Assembly (NCBI GenBank): GCA_038250515.1
Contig: JBBSCG010000051.1
Span: 1-13,868 of the forward strand
DNA: 13,868 nucleotides
From: JAICUY01 sp038250515
GTDB taxonomy: Bacteria; Chloroflexota; Limnocylindria; QHBO01
Direction of reading: 5' to 3'
Both the position numbers and the translations under genes were made by a program. The notes under the pieces were generated by a model. It saw nothing but the letters and a program-made list of their open reading frames with translations. It did no database searches and was not told the DNA's origin. Below, one piece after another: positions 1 through 7,287 of this stretch (its first letter is position 1; every line of letters starts with the position of its first letter).

Positions 1-318
1 ATCGGGCCGCTCGGCATCATCGGGGCCATGAGCATGGCGACGGTCAAGGCGCATTGGGGCAAGCCGATCTGGAACACCAAGGGCGGCGCTGAGCTCCCGG
101 TGGTCAACCTCGCGTCGGCGGCGGCCCTGGCACTCGTCGGGCCGGGTCGCTACTCGATCGACCACGTGCTCGGCATCCGCCTGTCGCGCTGGATCGGTGT
201 GCTGGGCCTGCTGGGCGTCGGCCTGGCGCTTGCTCGCGCGATGCGGCCCCAGGCCGTTCCCCAGTTGGAGGCCAGCGAGTCCGAGGCGGCGGCGAACCAA
301 GAGGCCGTGCTCGCCTGA
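1..318 (+). CDS. DoxX family membrane protein, C-terminal part (5' end outside window)
   Basis: The reading frame is open from the first base of the window to a TGA at 316-318, so only about the last 105 residues are present and the true start lies upstream. The Met at base 28 is an internal residue. The C-terminal half shows the DoxX pattern: a glycine/glutamate segment (KGGAELPVVNL), a hydrophobic helix, then the conserved GPGRYSIDHVLG turn and a last hydrophobic helix (about residues 61-77 of the visible part), ending in a short acidic tail. DoxX proteins are small four-helix membrane proteins. Some associate with redox or thiosulfate metabolism, but many, like this one, have no assigned substrate. 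It converges on the DUF1028 gene with only 12 bases between stop codons. Confidence 0.85.
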   Translation: MGPLGIIGAMSMATVKAHWGKPIWNTKGGAELPVVNLASAAALALVGPGRYSIDHVLGIRLSRWIGVLGLLGVGLALARAMRPQAVPQLEASESEAAANQEAVLA

Positions 319-330
319 TTCGCGATCGGG

Positions 331-1221
331 TCAGCTGATGAGCTGTTCCACCAGCTCCGGCGTCATGCCCTCGCGTTCGGCGGCGGCGAGGTGCTGGAGC
401 GTTGCGCGCCAGCGCGCATCGGCCTCGAAGGCAATGAGGAGTTCGCGGCGGGCGGCCTGGAGGTCGCCGCGCTTGGCGTATTCGAGTCCCATCCAGAAGA
501 CGAGTTCCATGGCGTCGGGTGCGCGACGGCGCGCCTCGGCGTAGCGGTCGGCCTCGCTCTCGCCGGCGAGAGCCGCGTCTCCGGAATCGTCGAGCAGGTC
601 GTACGCCTCCTGGAGCGTGACCAGTCGGCGCAGCTCCGGCACCGGATCGGCGTGGTCCTCGACGCGCAGGTCGAGCAGCCGGCCCTGCCATGACGCCCCG
701 TGGAGGTCGGCGCTCACGATCACGATCGCCGCCGACTGGCGGCCGCGCACGTCGCCGCCCTCGCGCTCGGCGGCCTCGAGTGCCAGCAGCAGCCGCTCGC
801 TGAGGGCCGCATCCGACGCCGATTCGTAGGCTGCAGCCATGGCCGGCCAGCAGGTGTCGCGTTCGAGCAGATTGCCCTGCACGGTGAAGCCCTCGCGCAC
901 CAGGTGTCCCGCTGCCGGAATGGTTTCGGAGCCGGTGAATGCCGCCGCACCGCCTCGGGTGTCGACCACGCCCAGTTGTCGCTGCTGGGCGCCGGGGTCG
1001 CTGGCCACCAGTGCCGCGACGACTTCGTCGGCGGATCGTCCGGCCCGCAGCAGCTCGAGGCCGATCGGGCCGAACGACAGATTGACCGATGCCTGCGTGG
1101 CAACACCTCCGACCCCGGCCTCCAGCCAGGGAACGACCGCGCCGACGCCGAGGTAATGCGACTGCACCGCGATGCCGAACCTGCCGGTCCGCGGATCCCG
1201 GGCGACGATGCTGTACGTCAT
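331..1221 (-). CDS. DUF1028 family protein (Ntn-hydrolase-like) with C-terminal repeat-like domain
   Basis: The 296-residue product begins MTYSIVARDPRTGRFGIAVQ, the hallmark of DUF1028 (COG3342, predicted Ntn-hydrolase superfamily). It continues with the family's GVGAVVPW, GGVATQASVN, GQLGVVD-like (RQLGVVDTRGG) and FTVQGNLL blocks through about residue 205. Removal of Met1 would expose Thr2, the expected position of an Ntn nucleophile, although no substrate is known for this family. Residues about 190-296 hold the usual tail: the DLRVEDHADPVPELRRL linker, then a helical hairpin resembling the putative peptidoglycan-binding domain (PG_binding_2) found behind many DUF1028 domains. No signal peptide is visible, so it is probably cytoplasmic. 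The start overlaps the upstream oxidoreductase stop by 4 bases (ATGA), implying translational coupling. Family assignment is strong; function is unknown. Confidence 0.9.
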   Translation of the reverse strand: MTYSIVARDPRTGRFGIAVQSHYLGVGAVVPWLEAGVGGVATQASVNLSFGPIGLELLRAGRSADEVVAALVASDPGAQQRQLGVVDTRGGAAAFTGSETIPAAGHLVREGFTVQGNLLERDTCWPAMAAAYESASDAALSERLLLALEAAEREGGDVRGRQSAAIVIVSADLHGASWQGRLLDLRVEDHADPVPELRRLVTLQEAYDLLDDSGDAALAGESEADRYAEARRRAPDAMELVFWMGLEYAKRGDLQAARRELLIAFEADARWRATLQHLAAAEREGMTPELVEQLIS

Positions 1222-2009
1222 TCGCCCAGCGTACTCGGCGCCGCGGCGCGTGCCACCCCCAGCCAGTCGTCGACGGCGTCACCGGCCGGCAATGCGCGCA
1301 CGACACACGAGTCGAGCGCCACTCGGTACGGTGCCAGGGTGGGCGCCAGAGCGGTCGGATCCTCGCACGCGACGCCGATCAATCCAGGCCCCTGCTCCTC
1401 CATCTGGCGCGCGTACCACGATCCGGCCCGGGTGTATCGCTCGACCTCGCTGGCGAGCCGCTGGTCGGCTCCCGGACCGACCGCCACGCGTACGTAGGCG
1501 GCCACGCGCGGCATCTCGCGTTCCGCCTCGATTGCGGCCGCTTCGATCCTCTCGCGTGACTCGGCGACGCGGAACGGGCCCGCCCAGTTCAGCAGCACGA
1601 CGTCGGCGATGCGGCCGGCGAGGTGCAGCATCTTCGGACCAACGGCGGCGACAGCGACGCGGACGCCTGGCAGCCGCTCACGTAGCTCCGCCACACCCTG
1701 GTCGACCAGCGCAAGCGACCGCGACTGCCCGCTGCCCACGCCGAGCACGAGTCGTTGCAGCGGAAGCTCCAGGCGTTCGACCTCCGCGGCAATGGCCGCA
1801 GGGTTATGGCCGCTCAGCCCGATCACGCCCACGCACAGGTCGAGCTCACGCGCACCGGCGGCGCACGCAGCCAACGCCGCGAGGCCCGAACCGCGCGACG
1901 TGTCGTTCGCCCACAGCTCGCGGTAGCCGAGTGCCTCGACCTCGGCGCCGAGGCGCTCGAGGCCCGGCCGGTCGGCCGCGCTGATCCCGAATCCGTCATG
2001 GCGCTCCAT
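1218..2009 (-). CDS. LLM-class (luciferase-like, probably F420/FMN-dependent) oxidoreductase
   Basis: A 263-residue protein starting at the ATG at 2009-2007 (MERHDGFGIS). The frame stays open upstream, but that extension reads antisense through the ACT gene and is not protein-like. Family features in order: the LGYRELWAND strand-1 motif (residues 27-36), the LCVGVIGLSGHNPAAIAAEV block (59-78) and LQRLVLGVGSGQ (85-95). Next come the VGPKMLHLAGRIADVVLLNW segment (123-142), which lies in the flavin/F420-binding part of the barrel, and a helical C-terminus. At 263 residues it is shorter than most members (about 280-350) and lacks part of the insertion region. The substrate cannot be read from sequence. 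It is first in a two-gene operon with the DUF1028 gene (4-base overlap) and is divergent from the ACT gene. The Shine-Dalgarno is weak. Confidence 0.85.
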   Translation of the reverse strand: MERHDGFGISAADRPGLERLGAEVEALGYRELWANDTSRGSGLAALAACAAGARELDLCVGVIGLSGHNPAAIAAEVERLELPLQRLVLGVGSGQSRSLALVDQGVAELRERLPGVRVAVAAVGPKMLHLAGRIADVVLLNWAGPFRVAESRERIEAAAIEAEREMPRVAAYVRVAVGPGADQRLASEVERYTRAGSWYARQMEEQGPGLIGVACEDPTALAPTLAPYRVALDSCVVRALPAGDAVDDWLGVARAAAPSTLGE

Positions 2010-2103
2010 GCTGGGAGATGATGACAGGCGGCGTACACTCAGGTTTCGAGCCGACCCGATGCCGCGTCGGGCGCGCGACCCGACCATCGAGCCGGCCGCT
2101 GCT

Positions 2104-2110
2104 GAGGAGG
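2104..2110 (+). promoter_or_regulatory. Strong Shine-Dalgarno of the ACT gene
   Basis: GAGGAGG lies 5 bases before a GTG at 2116. It decides the start, because the open frame extends about 36 codons further upstream to an ATG at 2008 that has no such site and would overlap the divergent oxidoreductase start. Confidence 0.8.
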
Positions 2111-2115
2111 TATGC

Positions 2116-2514
2116 GTGAACGCATTCATTGTTGAACTCGGGAACCAGCCGGGCAGCCTCGCGTCAGTCGCCAAGGCCACCGCGGAGCGCGGCATCAATA
2201 TCACCGGCATTGCGGGCGCGACCGTCGGCAACCAGGGAGCCATCTCGCTCATCACCAATGACGAGGCAGGCACGCGCTCGTGCCTCGATGCCCATGGCTT
2301 CACCTATCGCGAGATCGGCCTCGTCTCCGCGGCGCTGGAGGATCATCCGGGAAGCCTCGCCGACGCGGCTCGCCGTCTGGCCGATGCCGACGTGAACATC
2401 GAGGCGCTGCTCCCGACGGGCATGGACGGCAACAGGATCACCGTCGCGTTCGGCGTGGACAATGTCGACGCCGCGAAGCAGGCACTCGGCGAGCTGGCGA
2501 GCGCCAGGGTCTGA
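2116..2514 (+). CDS. Small stand-alone protein with two tandem ACT domains
   Basis: A 132-residue protein with a GTG start and strong Shine-Dalgarno. It consists almost only of two ACT modules. The first (about residues 3-69) has the ligand-loop motif NQPGSLASVAK followed by RGINITGIAG. The second (about 70-132) has DHPGSLADAARRL followed by ADVNIEALLP. ACT domains bind small ligands, usually amino acids, at dimer interfaces. Stand-alone tandem-ACT proteins include regulators and subunits of amino-acid enzymes, but no catalytic domain is fused here and no amino-acid biosynthetic gene is adjacent, so the ligand is unknown. It diverges from the LLM oxidoreductase across a 106-base gap and is likely monocistronic, since the next gene converges on it. 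Confidence 0.85.
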   Translation: MNAFIVELGNQPGSLASVAKATAERGINITGIAGATVGNQGAISLITNDEAGTRSCLDAHGFTYREIGLVSAALEDHPGSLADAARRLADADVNIEALLPTGMDGNRITVAFGVDNVDAAKQALGELASARV

Positions 2515-2528
2515 GTCATCTCTCGCTT

Positions 2529-2558
2529 GCGGGGCGGCGCCAGCGGCGTCCGTCCCGC
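2529..2558. terminator. GC-rich hairpin between convergent genes (possible bidirectional terminator)
   Basis: GCGGG at 2529-2533 pairs with CCCGC at 2554-2558. Inner bases GCG and GCGCC can pair with GGCGTCCGT (one bulge and two G-T pairs) around an AGC loop, giving about 13 pairs. It sits in the 59-base gap between the ACT stop and the phosphodiesterase stop. The plus-strand downstream side reads ATCTTCTAT, a poor U-tract, so intrinsic termination is plausible but not classic. Confidence 0.45.
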
Positions 2559-2573
2559 ATCTTCTATCCCGGG

Positions 2574-3308
2574 TCACCGCCCGAGTGCCGCGGCGGCCAC
2601 GTCGGGCGCATCGGTGACGAAGGCCCACAGCCCAAGGGCGGCGAGCTGCTGCATGCGCTGCGGATCGTTGACGACGTAGCAGCCCAGCCGGCGTCCGAGC
2701 GCCACCGCCTGCTGCAGGTGCGGCGTCGGGTCCAGGCCGAGGTCGCCGGCGTAGGGAAGCACGGCCGCGTGCCCGTGCTCGACGGCGTAGGTCAGGCCAC
2801 GCTCGAATCGGTCGGACGGCACCAGCAGCAGGCCGGTGGTCAGTGATGGGTCGAGCGCATGCGCCTCGTCGATCGCCACCTCGTCGAACGAGATGACGGT
2901 CACCGCCGCGGCCCGTCCGACACGTGACTCGCGCAGCGCGGCAACGGTCGCGGCAACCGCGGCGCGCGCCTTGATTTCGACGGCCAATCCGACCCCGTCG
3001 GGCAGCCAGTCGAGCACCTCCTGCAGCGTCGGCACGCGCAGATCGCGGCCTGCGAACGAACCGTCGCCGAAGCGCGCGCCGGCGTCAAGGTCGCGAATCT
3101 GGCCCATGGTCAGCGACACGACGGAACCCGACCCGGATGTCGTGCGATCGACCGTGTCGTCGTGGATCACCGCCAGTTGCTCATCGGCGGTCAGGTGGAC
3201 GTCGAGCTCCAGCGCATCGGCCTTCTGTTCGAGCGCCAACTGATAGGCGGCGAAGGTGTTCTCGGGTGCATGCGCCGACGCACCGCGATGCGCCACGATC
3301 AGGGTCAT
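2574..3308 (-). CDS. Glycerophosphodiester phosphodiesterase
   Basis: A 244-residue GDPD-family TIM-barrel enzyme that hydrolyses glycerophosphodiesters to glycerol-3-phosphate and an alcohol. The active-site signature is complete: HRGASAHAPENT (His7, Arg8, Glu16, Asn17), LELDVHLT with metal ligands Glu34 and Asp36, VIHDDTVDRTT with the second catalytic His49, and VEIK with metal ligand Glu111 and Lys113. The C-terminal strands end in YVVND and WAFVTDAPD, as usual. There is no signal peptide, so it is a cytoplasmic form and its length is normal for the bacterial family. The ATG at 3308-3306 overlaps the upstream MFS stop (ATGA, 3305-3308), so the two are co-transcribed and coupled. The longer open frame upstream is antisense noise within the MFS gene. 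The likely role is turnover of lipid headgroup diesters or their use as a phosphate and carbon source. Confidence 0.93.
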   Translation of the reverse strand: MTLIVAHRGASAHAPENTFAAYQLALEQKADALELDVHLTADEQLAVIHDDTVDRTTSGSGSVVSLTMGQIRDLDAGARFGDGSFAGRDLRVPTLQEVLDWLPDGVGLAVEIKARAAVAATVAALRESRVGRAAAVTVISFDEVAIDEAHALDPSLTTGLLLVPSDRFERGLTYAVEHGHAAVLPYAGDLGLDPTPHLQQAVALGRRLGCYVVNDPQRMQQLAALGLWAFVTDAPDVAAAALGR

Positions 3309-4585
3309 GGCTCGGGCACCGTGCGCACGATCGCGAAGCCGATCACCATCAGCACCAGCAGCGACAGGATCGCGACCTGGTACGCGCCCTGGCCGAGTGT
3401 GGGCAGCAGCGCGAACACGATCCCGCCGTACAGCAGCGGGCCGATCACCGCCGAAAACTTGCCGGCGAGCCCATACAGGCCGAACATCTCGCCGACCCGA
3501 TCGGGCGGTGCCAGGCGCAGCAGGAAGAGCCGATCGGTCACCGCCACGCCGCCGAGCCCCGAGCCGAGCACGGCACCCGCGATGAGAAACGGGATCGGTG
3601 CCAGCCAGAGCCCCAGGAGCAGCAGTCCCGCGGCCCACGAGGCGAGCACCAGCAGCAGCGTGCGTTTGGCGCCCCAGTGGTCGACCAGAACGCCCCAGCC
3701 GAACGAGGCAAGCACCGCGACGACCGTCAGAAGCAGCAGGATATTGAGCGCCTCGCCCTTGCTGAAGCCGACCGCCTGGGTGGCGAACGCGCTCATGATC
3801 ACGATCGCGGTGCTGATCGGGTCCGAGTAGAAAAATCGACCGATGAGGAAACGCAGCAGGCCGGGCGTCTCGCGGGCGTGGCGGATGGTCTCGCGAAGCT
3901 GCGTCCAGGATCGCAGCGCATCCCTCGCGCTGAAGTGTCCGATGGGGCCGTGCTCCCGGACCCGCAGGAAGAGCGGCAGCGCGAAGAGGGCGAAGAGCGA
4001 GCCGACGAGGACGAAGCTCAACGGCGTCGAATTACCGCCGGCGTCGGTCGTCAGCTTGAACAGCAGTCCCGCCACGATGGTGCCCAGGTAGCCGAGCGCC
4101 ACGCCGATGCCGCTGAGGCGGCCCCTCGTCTCGGGCCGTGCCACGTCGGGCAGCAGGGCGTCGTAGTAGATCAGCGCCGCCTGGTAGGCGAAGTTGGCGA
4201 TGGCGAAGACGAGCAGTCCAAGACCGATGTCGACGAAGCCGATCAACATGGTCGGCACGATGCACAGCACGGTGAACGCCAGCAGGAAGCCTTTTCGCCG
4301 GCCGACCCGATCGCTCATCGCGCCGAGCACCGGCGACACGATCGCATTCAGCAGGACCGATGCGCTGACCACCACGGTGAATGCCAACTGTCCCTGTGCC
4401 TCGCCGAGGAACTCGATGGCCCACAGGCTCATGGCGAAGCTGACGATGGCGAAGCTGAAGATCGTGTTGGCGAAGTCGTACAGCGCCCAGGAGAGACCCT
4501 CGAGCGCGCTGCCAGATTGGGTGAGGCCGCCCAGGCCGCGCCACCACACAACGGGAAGCGGCGCTACCGTTGGCTGGCTGCTCAT
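3305..4585 (-). CDS. MFS transporter of the UMF1/Atg22-like type
   Basis: A 426-residue polytopic membrane protein with about 11-12 hydrophobic helices. The N-terminal part has the UMF1 signature SWALYDFANTIFSFAI (residues 32-47), the MFS motif A GAMSDRVGRRKG in the first cytoplasmic loop (88-99), and the YYDALLPDVA segment (140-149) typical of this subfamily. A hydrophilic central loop (about 210-240) separates the two halves. UMF1 proteins are related to yeast Atg22, a vacuolar amino-acid effluxer; bacterial substrates are generally unknown. Its stop overlaps the start of the glycerophosphodiesterase, so the substrate may be linked to phospholipid breakdown products, but that is inference only. 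The ATG at 4585 is the first plausible start; no strong Shine-Dalgarno precedes it. It diverges from the MMPL gene across 112 bases. Confidence 0.88.
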   Translation of the reverse strand: MSSQPTVAPLPVVWWRGLGGLTQSGSALEGLSWALYDFANTIFSFAIVSFAMSLWAIEFLGEAQGQLAFTVVVSASVLLNAIVSPVLGAMSDRVGRRKGFLLAFTVLCIVPTMLIGFVDIGLGLLVFAIANFAYQAALIYYDALLPDVARPETRGRLSGIGVALGYLGTIVAGLLFKLTTDAGGNSTPLSFVLVGSLFALFALPLFLRVREHGPIGHFSARDALRSWTQLRETIRHARETPGLLRFLIGRFFYSDPISTAIVIMSAFATQAVGFSKGEALNILLLLTVVAVLASFGWGVLVDHWGAKRTLLLVLASWAAGLLLLGLWLAPIPFLIAGAVLGSGLGGVAVTDRLFLLRLAPPDRVGEMFGLYGLAGKFSAVIGPLLYGGIVFALLPTLGQGAYQVAILSLLVLMVIGFAIVRTVPEP

Positions 4586-4666
4586 CGCCGCGGATTCTAG
4601 TGCCGCGCGCGGTCAGGCGCCGCCCGCCATCGCCCGCTGCAAAGGCGGTAGAGTGGCGCCGGTTAC

Positions 4667-4680
4667 TGAACGACCATTCA
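4667..4680. promoter_or_regulatory. Imperfect palindrome resembling a TetR-family operator
   Basis: TGAACGACCATTCA has the form TGAA-nGn-nCn-TTCA, with 5 of 7 positions symmetric on each arm. Such TGAA/TTCA palindromes are common TetR-family operators. It lies 17 bases before the GTG of the MMPL gene, in the MFS-MMPL divergent region, where a repressor would block early transcription. No tetR gene is in the window, so the regulator would act from elsewhere. Confidence 0.3.
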
Positions 4681-4697
4681 TCCGGGCCGGAGGACAC

Positions 4698-7214
4698 GTG
4701 CGCAAGAGACTGCTCCTGGCAGGAATCATCGGCCTGGGCGTGCCGCTGTTGGCGGCCTGGTTCAGTCGCGGGCAGAAGGAGCCGGTGGCGGCGCCCGAAC
4801 CAGTCGAGGCGCTCACCGTCCATCGACCACCGCTGCGACGCAGCGGCCCGGTTCTGGAGCCGCATCCGACCGGCATCTTCGCCGCCATCGGCCGATTCGA
4901 CTACCGATTCCGCAAGTTCCTGCCGATCATCGGTCTGGCGATCGTCATCGGCCTGAGCGTGTGGGCCAGCGCCGCCGACGGCAAGCTGATCCAGGGCGGC
5001 TGGGTCATCAGCGGGTCCGAGGAGCAGCAGGCCGCCGAGCTGCTCGCGCACCGGTTCGGCGAGCAGGCGACCACGATGCTGGTCGTCTATCGCGACCCGG
5101 ACGGCAATGCCGCCTCTCCCGCCTTCCAGGCCACGGTGCGCGATAGTCTGACCCAGGTCGTCGGGGATCCTTCGGTCGACAAGGTCACGACGTACGCCGA
5201 TACACCCACCCCGATTCTCCTCAGTCGTGATGGCAAGTCCACGCTGGCGGTGGTCACCCTCGACAAGGCGGTCGAGGACGCGGTCGAGGACGCCGCCCGC
5301 CTGACCGATGAGGTTCATGCGCCCGCGGGCGTCACGACCTACGTCACCGGCATTCCGCAGCTCTACCACGAGTTCAACGCCAAGATCGAGCACGACCTCG
5401 TCCAGGCCGAGATGATCAGCCTGCCGATCGCGCTGGCCATCCTGCTGGTCGTCTTCGGCACGCTGGTCGGCGCGGCGCTGCCGCTGCTCATGGCGGCGTT
5501 GGCGCTGCCGTCGACCTTCGCTGTCATCAGCCTGCTCGCCGGCGTGACCGACATGAGCATCTTCGTCACCAATATCGCGACCATGATCGGGCTGGCGCTG
5601 GTGATCGACTACTCGCTGTTCATGGTCAGCCGATTCCGCGAGGAGCTCCGCCATCACAGCGTCGAGATCGCGGTCGAGCGAATGATGGGCAGCGTCGGCA
5701 AGGCCGTAGCGGTGTCGGGCGTGGCGGTGGCGATCGGCCTGTCCAGCCTCGCGGTGTTCGAGGCGGCGGCGTTGCGCAGCATGGGCTTCGGCGGGATCGT
5801 GACCGTGCTCTCCACGCTCCTGTTCGCGCTCACCGTGCTACCGGCGCTGCTGGCCCTGATGGGCCACCGCGTCAACCGTCTGCGCGTACCGCTGCCTGCC
5901 GTGTTCCGTCGGGTCGAGGACGATCCGGACCTCGCCGACTCGCGACATGGCCACGGCGTGTGGGGCTGGATCGCGTCGGGCGTCATGCGCCGGCCGCTGC
6001 TGGTCGCCGTTCCCGTGCTCGCCGTGCTCCTGGTGCTCGGGTCGCCGTTCTTCTCCATCCAACTGTCGACGGGACAGAACCTCGAGGATCTGCCGAAAAC
6101 GCCGGCGCGAACGGGTTTCGAGGTGATCGCGGCGGAGTTTCCCGGCGGCCAGAGTGATCCGATCGCGGTGGCTCTTACCTGGCCCGGCGAGAATCTGAGC
6201 GACGGCATCGGCGCCGATCGCCAGGCGGCGCTCGCGTCGTACGTGGGCAACCTGGCCGGCCTCGCCGACGTTGACCAGGTGGAGAGCGTCCTGGACGCGC
6301 CGCCCGGCATGGGCGAGCCGCAGTATCGACAGCTCCTGGCGCTGCCTCCGTCGCAATGGCCAGCTGCGGCGCAGTCGGGCCTGCAGACCTACCTCGCTGC
6401 ACTCGTCGCCGGTGACACGACCAAGCTGACCGTCTTCAGCTCGCTGCTGCCGGATTCGTCGGACGGGCGCGCGCTGGTCGATGAGGTCCGCGCCGTGCCG
6501 ACGCCCGATGGCTCGCAGGCGCTCACCGGCGGCCTGCCAAGCAGATCACGCGACTTCATGGCGAGCTTCAACCACTCGGTGCCTGTGGCCGTGCTGATCG
6601 TGGTGCTCGTCACGGCGGGGGTGCTGTTCCTGACGTTTGGATCGGTCTTTCTTCCGCTGAAAGCCGTGCTGATGAGCCTGATGAGCATCACCGCATCGTT
6701 CGGTGCGCTTGTCTGGATCTTCCAGCAGGGCCACTTCGCGTCGCTGCTCGGCTTCGAGGCCGGTGGCACGATCGCGGCCTGGCTGCCGATCATCATGTTC
6801 GCCATCCTGTTCGGACTCTCGATGGACTACGAGGTCCTGCTCATCTCACGCATTCGCGAGCGCTATCTGGCGACCGGCGACAACACGCGAGCCGTCGCCG
6901 AGGGGATCGGCATCACCGGTGGGATCATCACCGGCGCGGCGCTGATCATGGTGGCCGTGTTCGCGGCCTTTGCCCTGTCGTCGATCACCTTCATCAAGGC
7001 GATCGGCTTCTCGATGGCCTTGGCCGTCCTGATCGACGCGACCGTGGTGCGCGGGTTGCTCGTCCCGGCCTTCATGCGCGTAATGGGCTGGGTCAACTGG
7101 TGGGCACCTGCCCGGATGCAGCGTGGCATCGCCAGACTGGGCCTCTATGAAGGGCCCGAGACCGTTGACGTCCACGCGCCTGCGCCTGGCACCGACGTCG
7201 TGCCCGCCGCCTGA
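4698..7214 (+). CDS. MMPL-family RND transporter
   Basis: An 838-residue inner-membrane transporter of the MMPL branch of the RND superfamily, which uses proton flow to export lipids or other hydrophobic compounds. It shows the duplicated layout. TM1 is at about residues 74-92, followed by a periplasmic-side domain (about 95-235) and a five-helix bundle (about 238-388). A cytoplasmic linker leads to a second first helix (about 433-448), then a second extracytoplasmic domain (about 450-625) and a second bundle (about 628-795). Both halves keep the proton-relay motif: IDYSLFMVSRFREE (Asp304-Tyr305) and GLSMDYEVLLISRIRERY (Asp710-Tyr711). An additional N-terminal hydrophobic stretch (residues 5-21) and a Pro/Glu-rich linker precede the usual first helix, which is atypical. 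The GTG start at 4698 is preceded by GGAGG at 4689-4693. The much longer open frame upstream is antisense to the MFS gene. No lipid-synthesis genes are adjacent, so the cargo is unknown. Confidence 0.93.
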   Translation: MRKRLLLAGIIGLGVPLLAAWFSRGQKEPVAAPEPVEALTVHRPPLRRSGPVLEPHPTGIFAAIGRFDYRFRKFLPIIGLAIVIGLSVWASAADGKLIQGGWVISGSEEQQAAELLAHRFGEQATTMLVVYRDPDGNAASPAFQATVRDSLTQVVGDPSVDKVTTYADTPTPILLSRDGKSTLAVVTLDKAVEDAVEDAARLTDEVHAPAGVTTYVTGIPQLYHEFNAKIEHDLVQAEMISLPIALAILLVVFGTLVGAALPLLMAALALPSTFAVISLLAGVTDMSIFVTNIATMIGLALVIDYSLFMVSRFREELRHHSVEIAVERMMGSVGKAVAVSGVAVAIGLSSLAVFEAAALRSMGFGGIVTVLSTLLFALTVLPALLALMGHRVNRLRVPLPAVFRRVEDDPDLADSRHGHGVWGWIASGVMRRPLLVAVPVLAVLLVLGSPFFSIQLSTGQNLEDLPKTPARTGFEVIAAEFPGGQSDPIAVALTWPGENLSDGIGADRQAALASYVGNLAGLADVDQVESVLDAPPGMGEPQYRQLLALPPSQWPAAAQSGLQTYLAALVAGDTTKLTVFSSLLPDSSDGRALVDEVRAVPTPDGSQALTGGLPSRSRDFMASFNHSVPVAVLIVVLVTAGVLFLTFGSVFLPLKAVLMSLMSITASFGALVWIFQQGHFASLLGFEAGGTIAAWLPIIMFAILFGLSMDYEVLLISRIRERYLATGDNTRAVAEGIGITGGIITGAALIMVAVFAAFALSSITFIKAIGFSMALAVLIDATVVRGLLVPAFMRVMGWVNWWAPARMQRGIARLGLYEGPETVDVHAPAPGTDVVPAA

Positions 7215-7233
7215 TCGGCGTTCGCACCGGTCA

Positions 7234-7254
7234 TGCCACCTCCATCCGGTGGCA
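7234..7254. terminator. Stem-loop after the MMPL gene
   Basis: TGCCACC (7234-7240) and GGTGGCA (7248-7254) form a perfect 7-bp inverted repeat with a 7-base loop, 20 bases after the MMPL stop. No T-run follows, so it may be a weak or factor-assisted terminator, or a 3' stabilising hairpin, in front of the next gene 34 bases away. Confidence 0.4.
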
Positions 7255-7287
7255 AATCGAACGCGTTATCACGGCTACGATGCGCGA

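Noticed and set aside
104..1306. Minus-strand open frame of 400 codons over the DUF1028 gene
   Set aside because: Arg/Pro-rich sequence in the wrong frame; the DUF1028 frame has strong family conservation.
2010..2303. N-terminal extension of the LLM oxidoreductase to an upstream ATG
   Set aside because: It runs antisense through the ACT gene and its divergent promoter region and resembles no LLM N-terminus. MERHDGFGIS fits the family start.
3137..4600. Long plus-strand open frame (487 codons) rich in Arg, Gln, His, Asp and Glu
   Set aside because: It is wholly antisense to the phosphodiesterase and MFS genes, both of which have clear family motifs. The composition is what the reverse of hydrophobic GC-rich codons gives.
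4194..4697. N-terminal extension of the MMPL protein
   Set aside because: It is antisense to the MFS gene, Lys/Thr/Ser-rich and unlike transporters. GGAGG followed by GTG at 4698 gives a better start.
4032..5657. Long minus-strand open frame (541 codons)
   Set aside because: It is antisense to the first part of the MMPL gene and overlaps the MFS gene in another frame. It is Gln/Arg/Asp-rich with no domain, typical of a GC-rich shadow.
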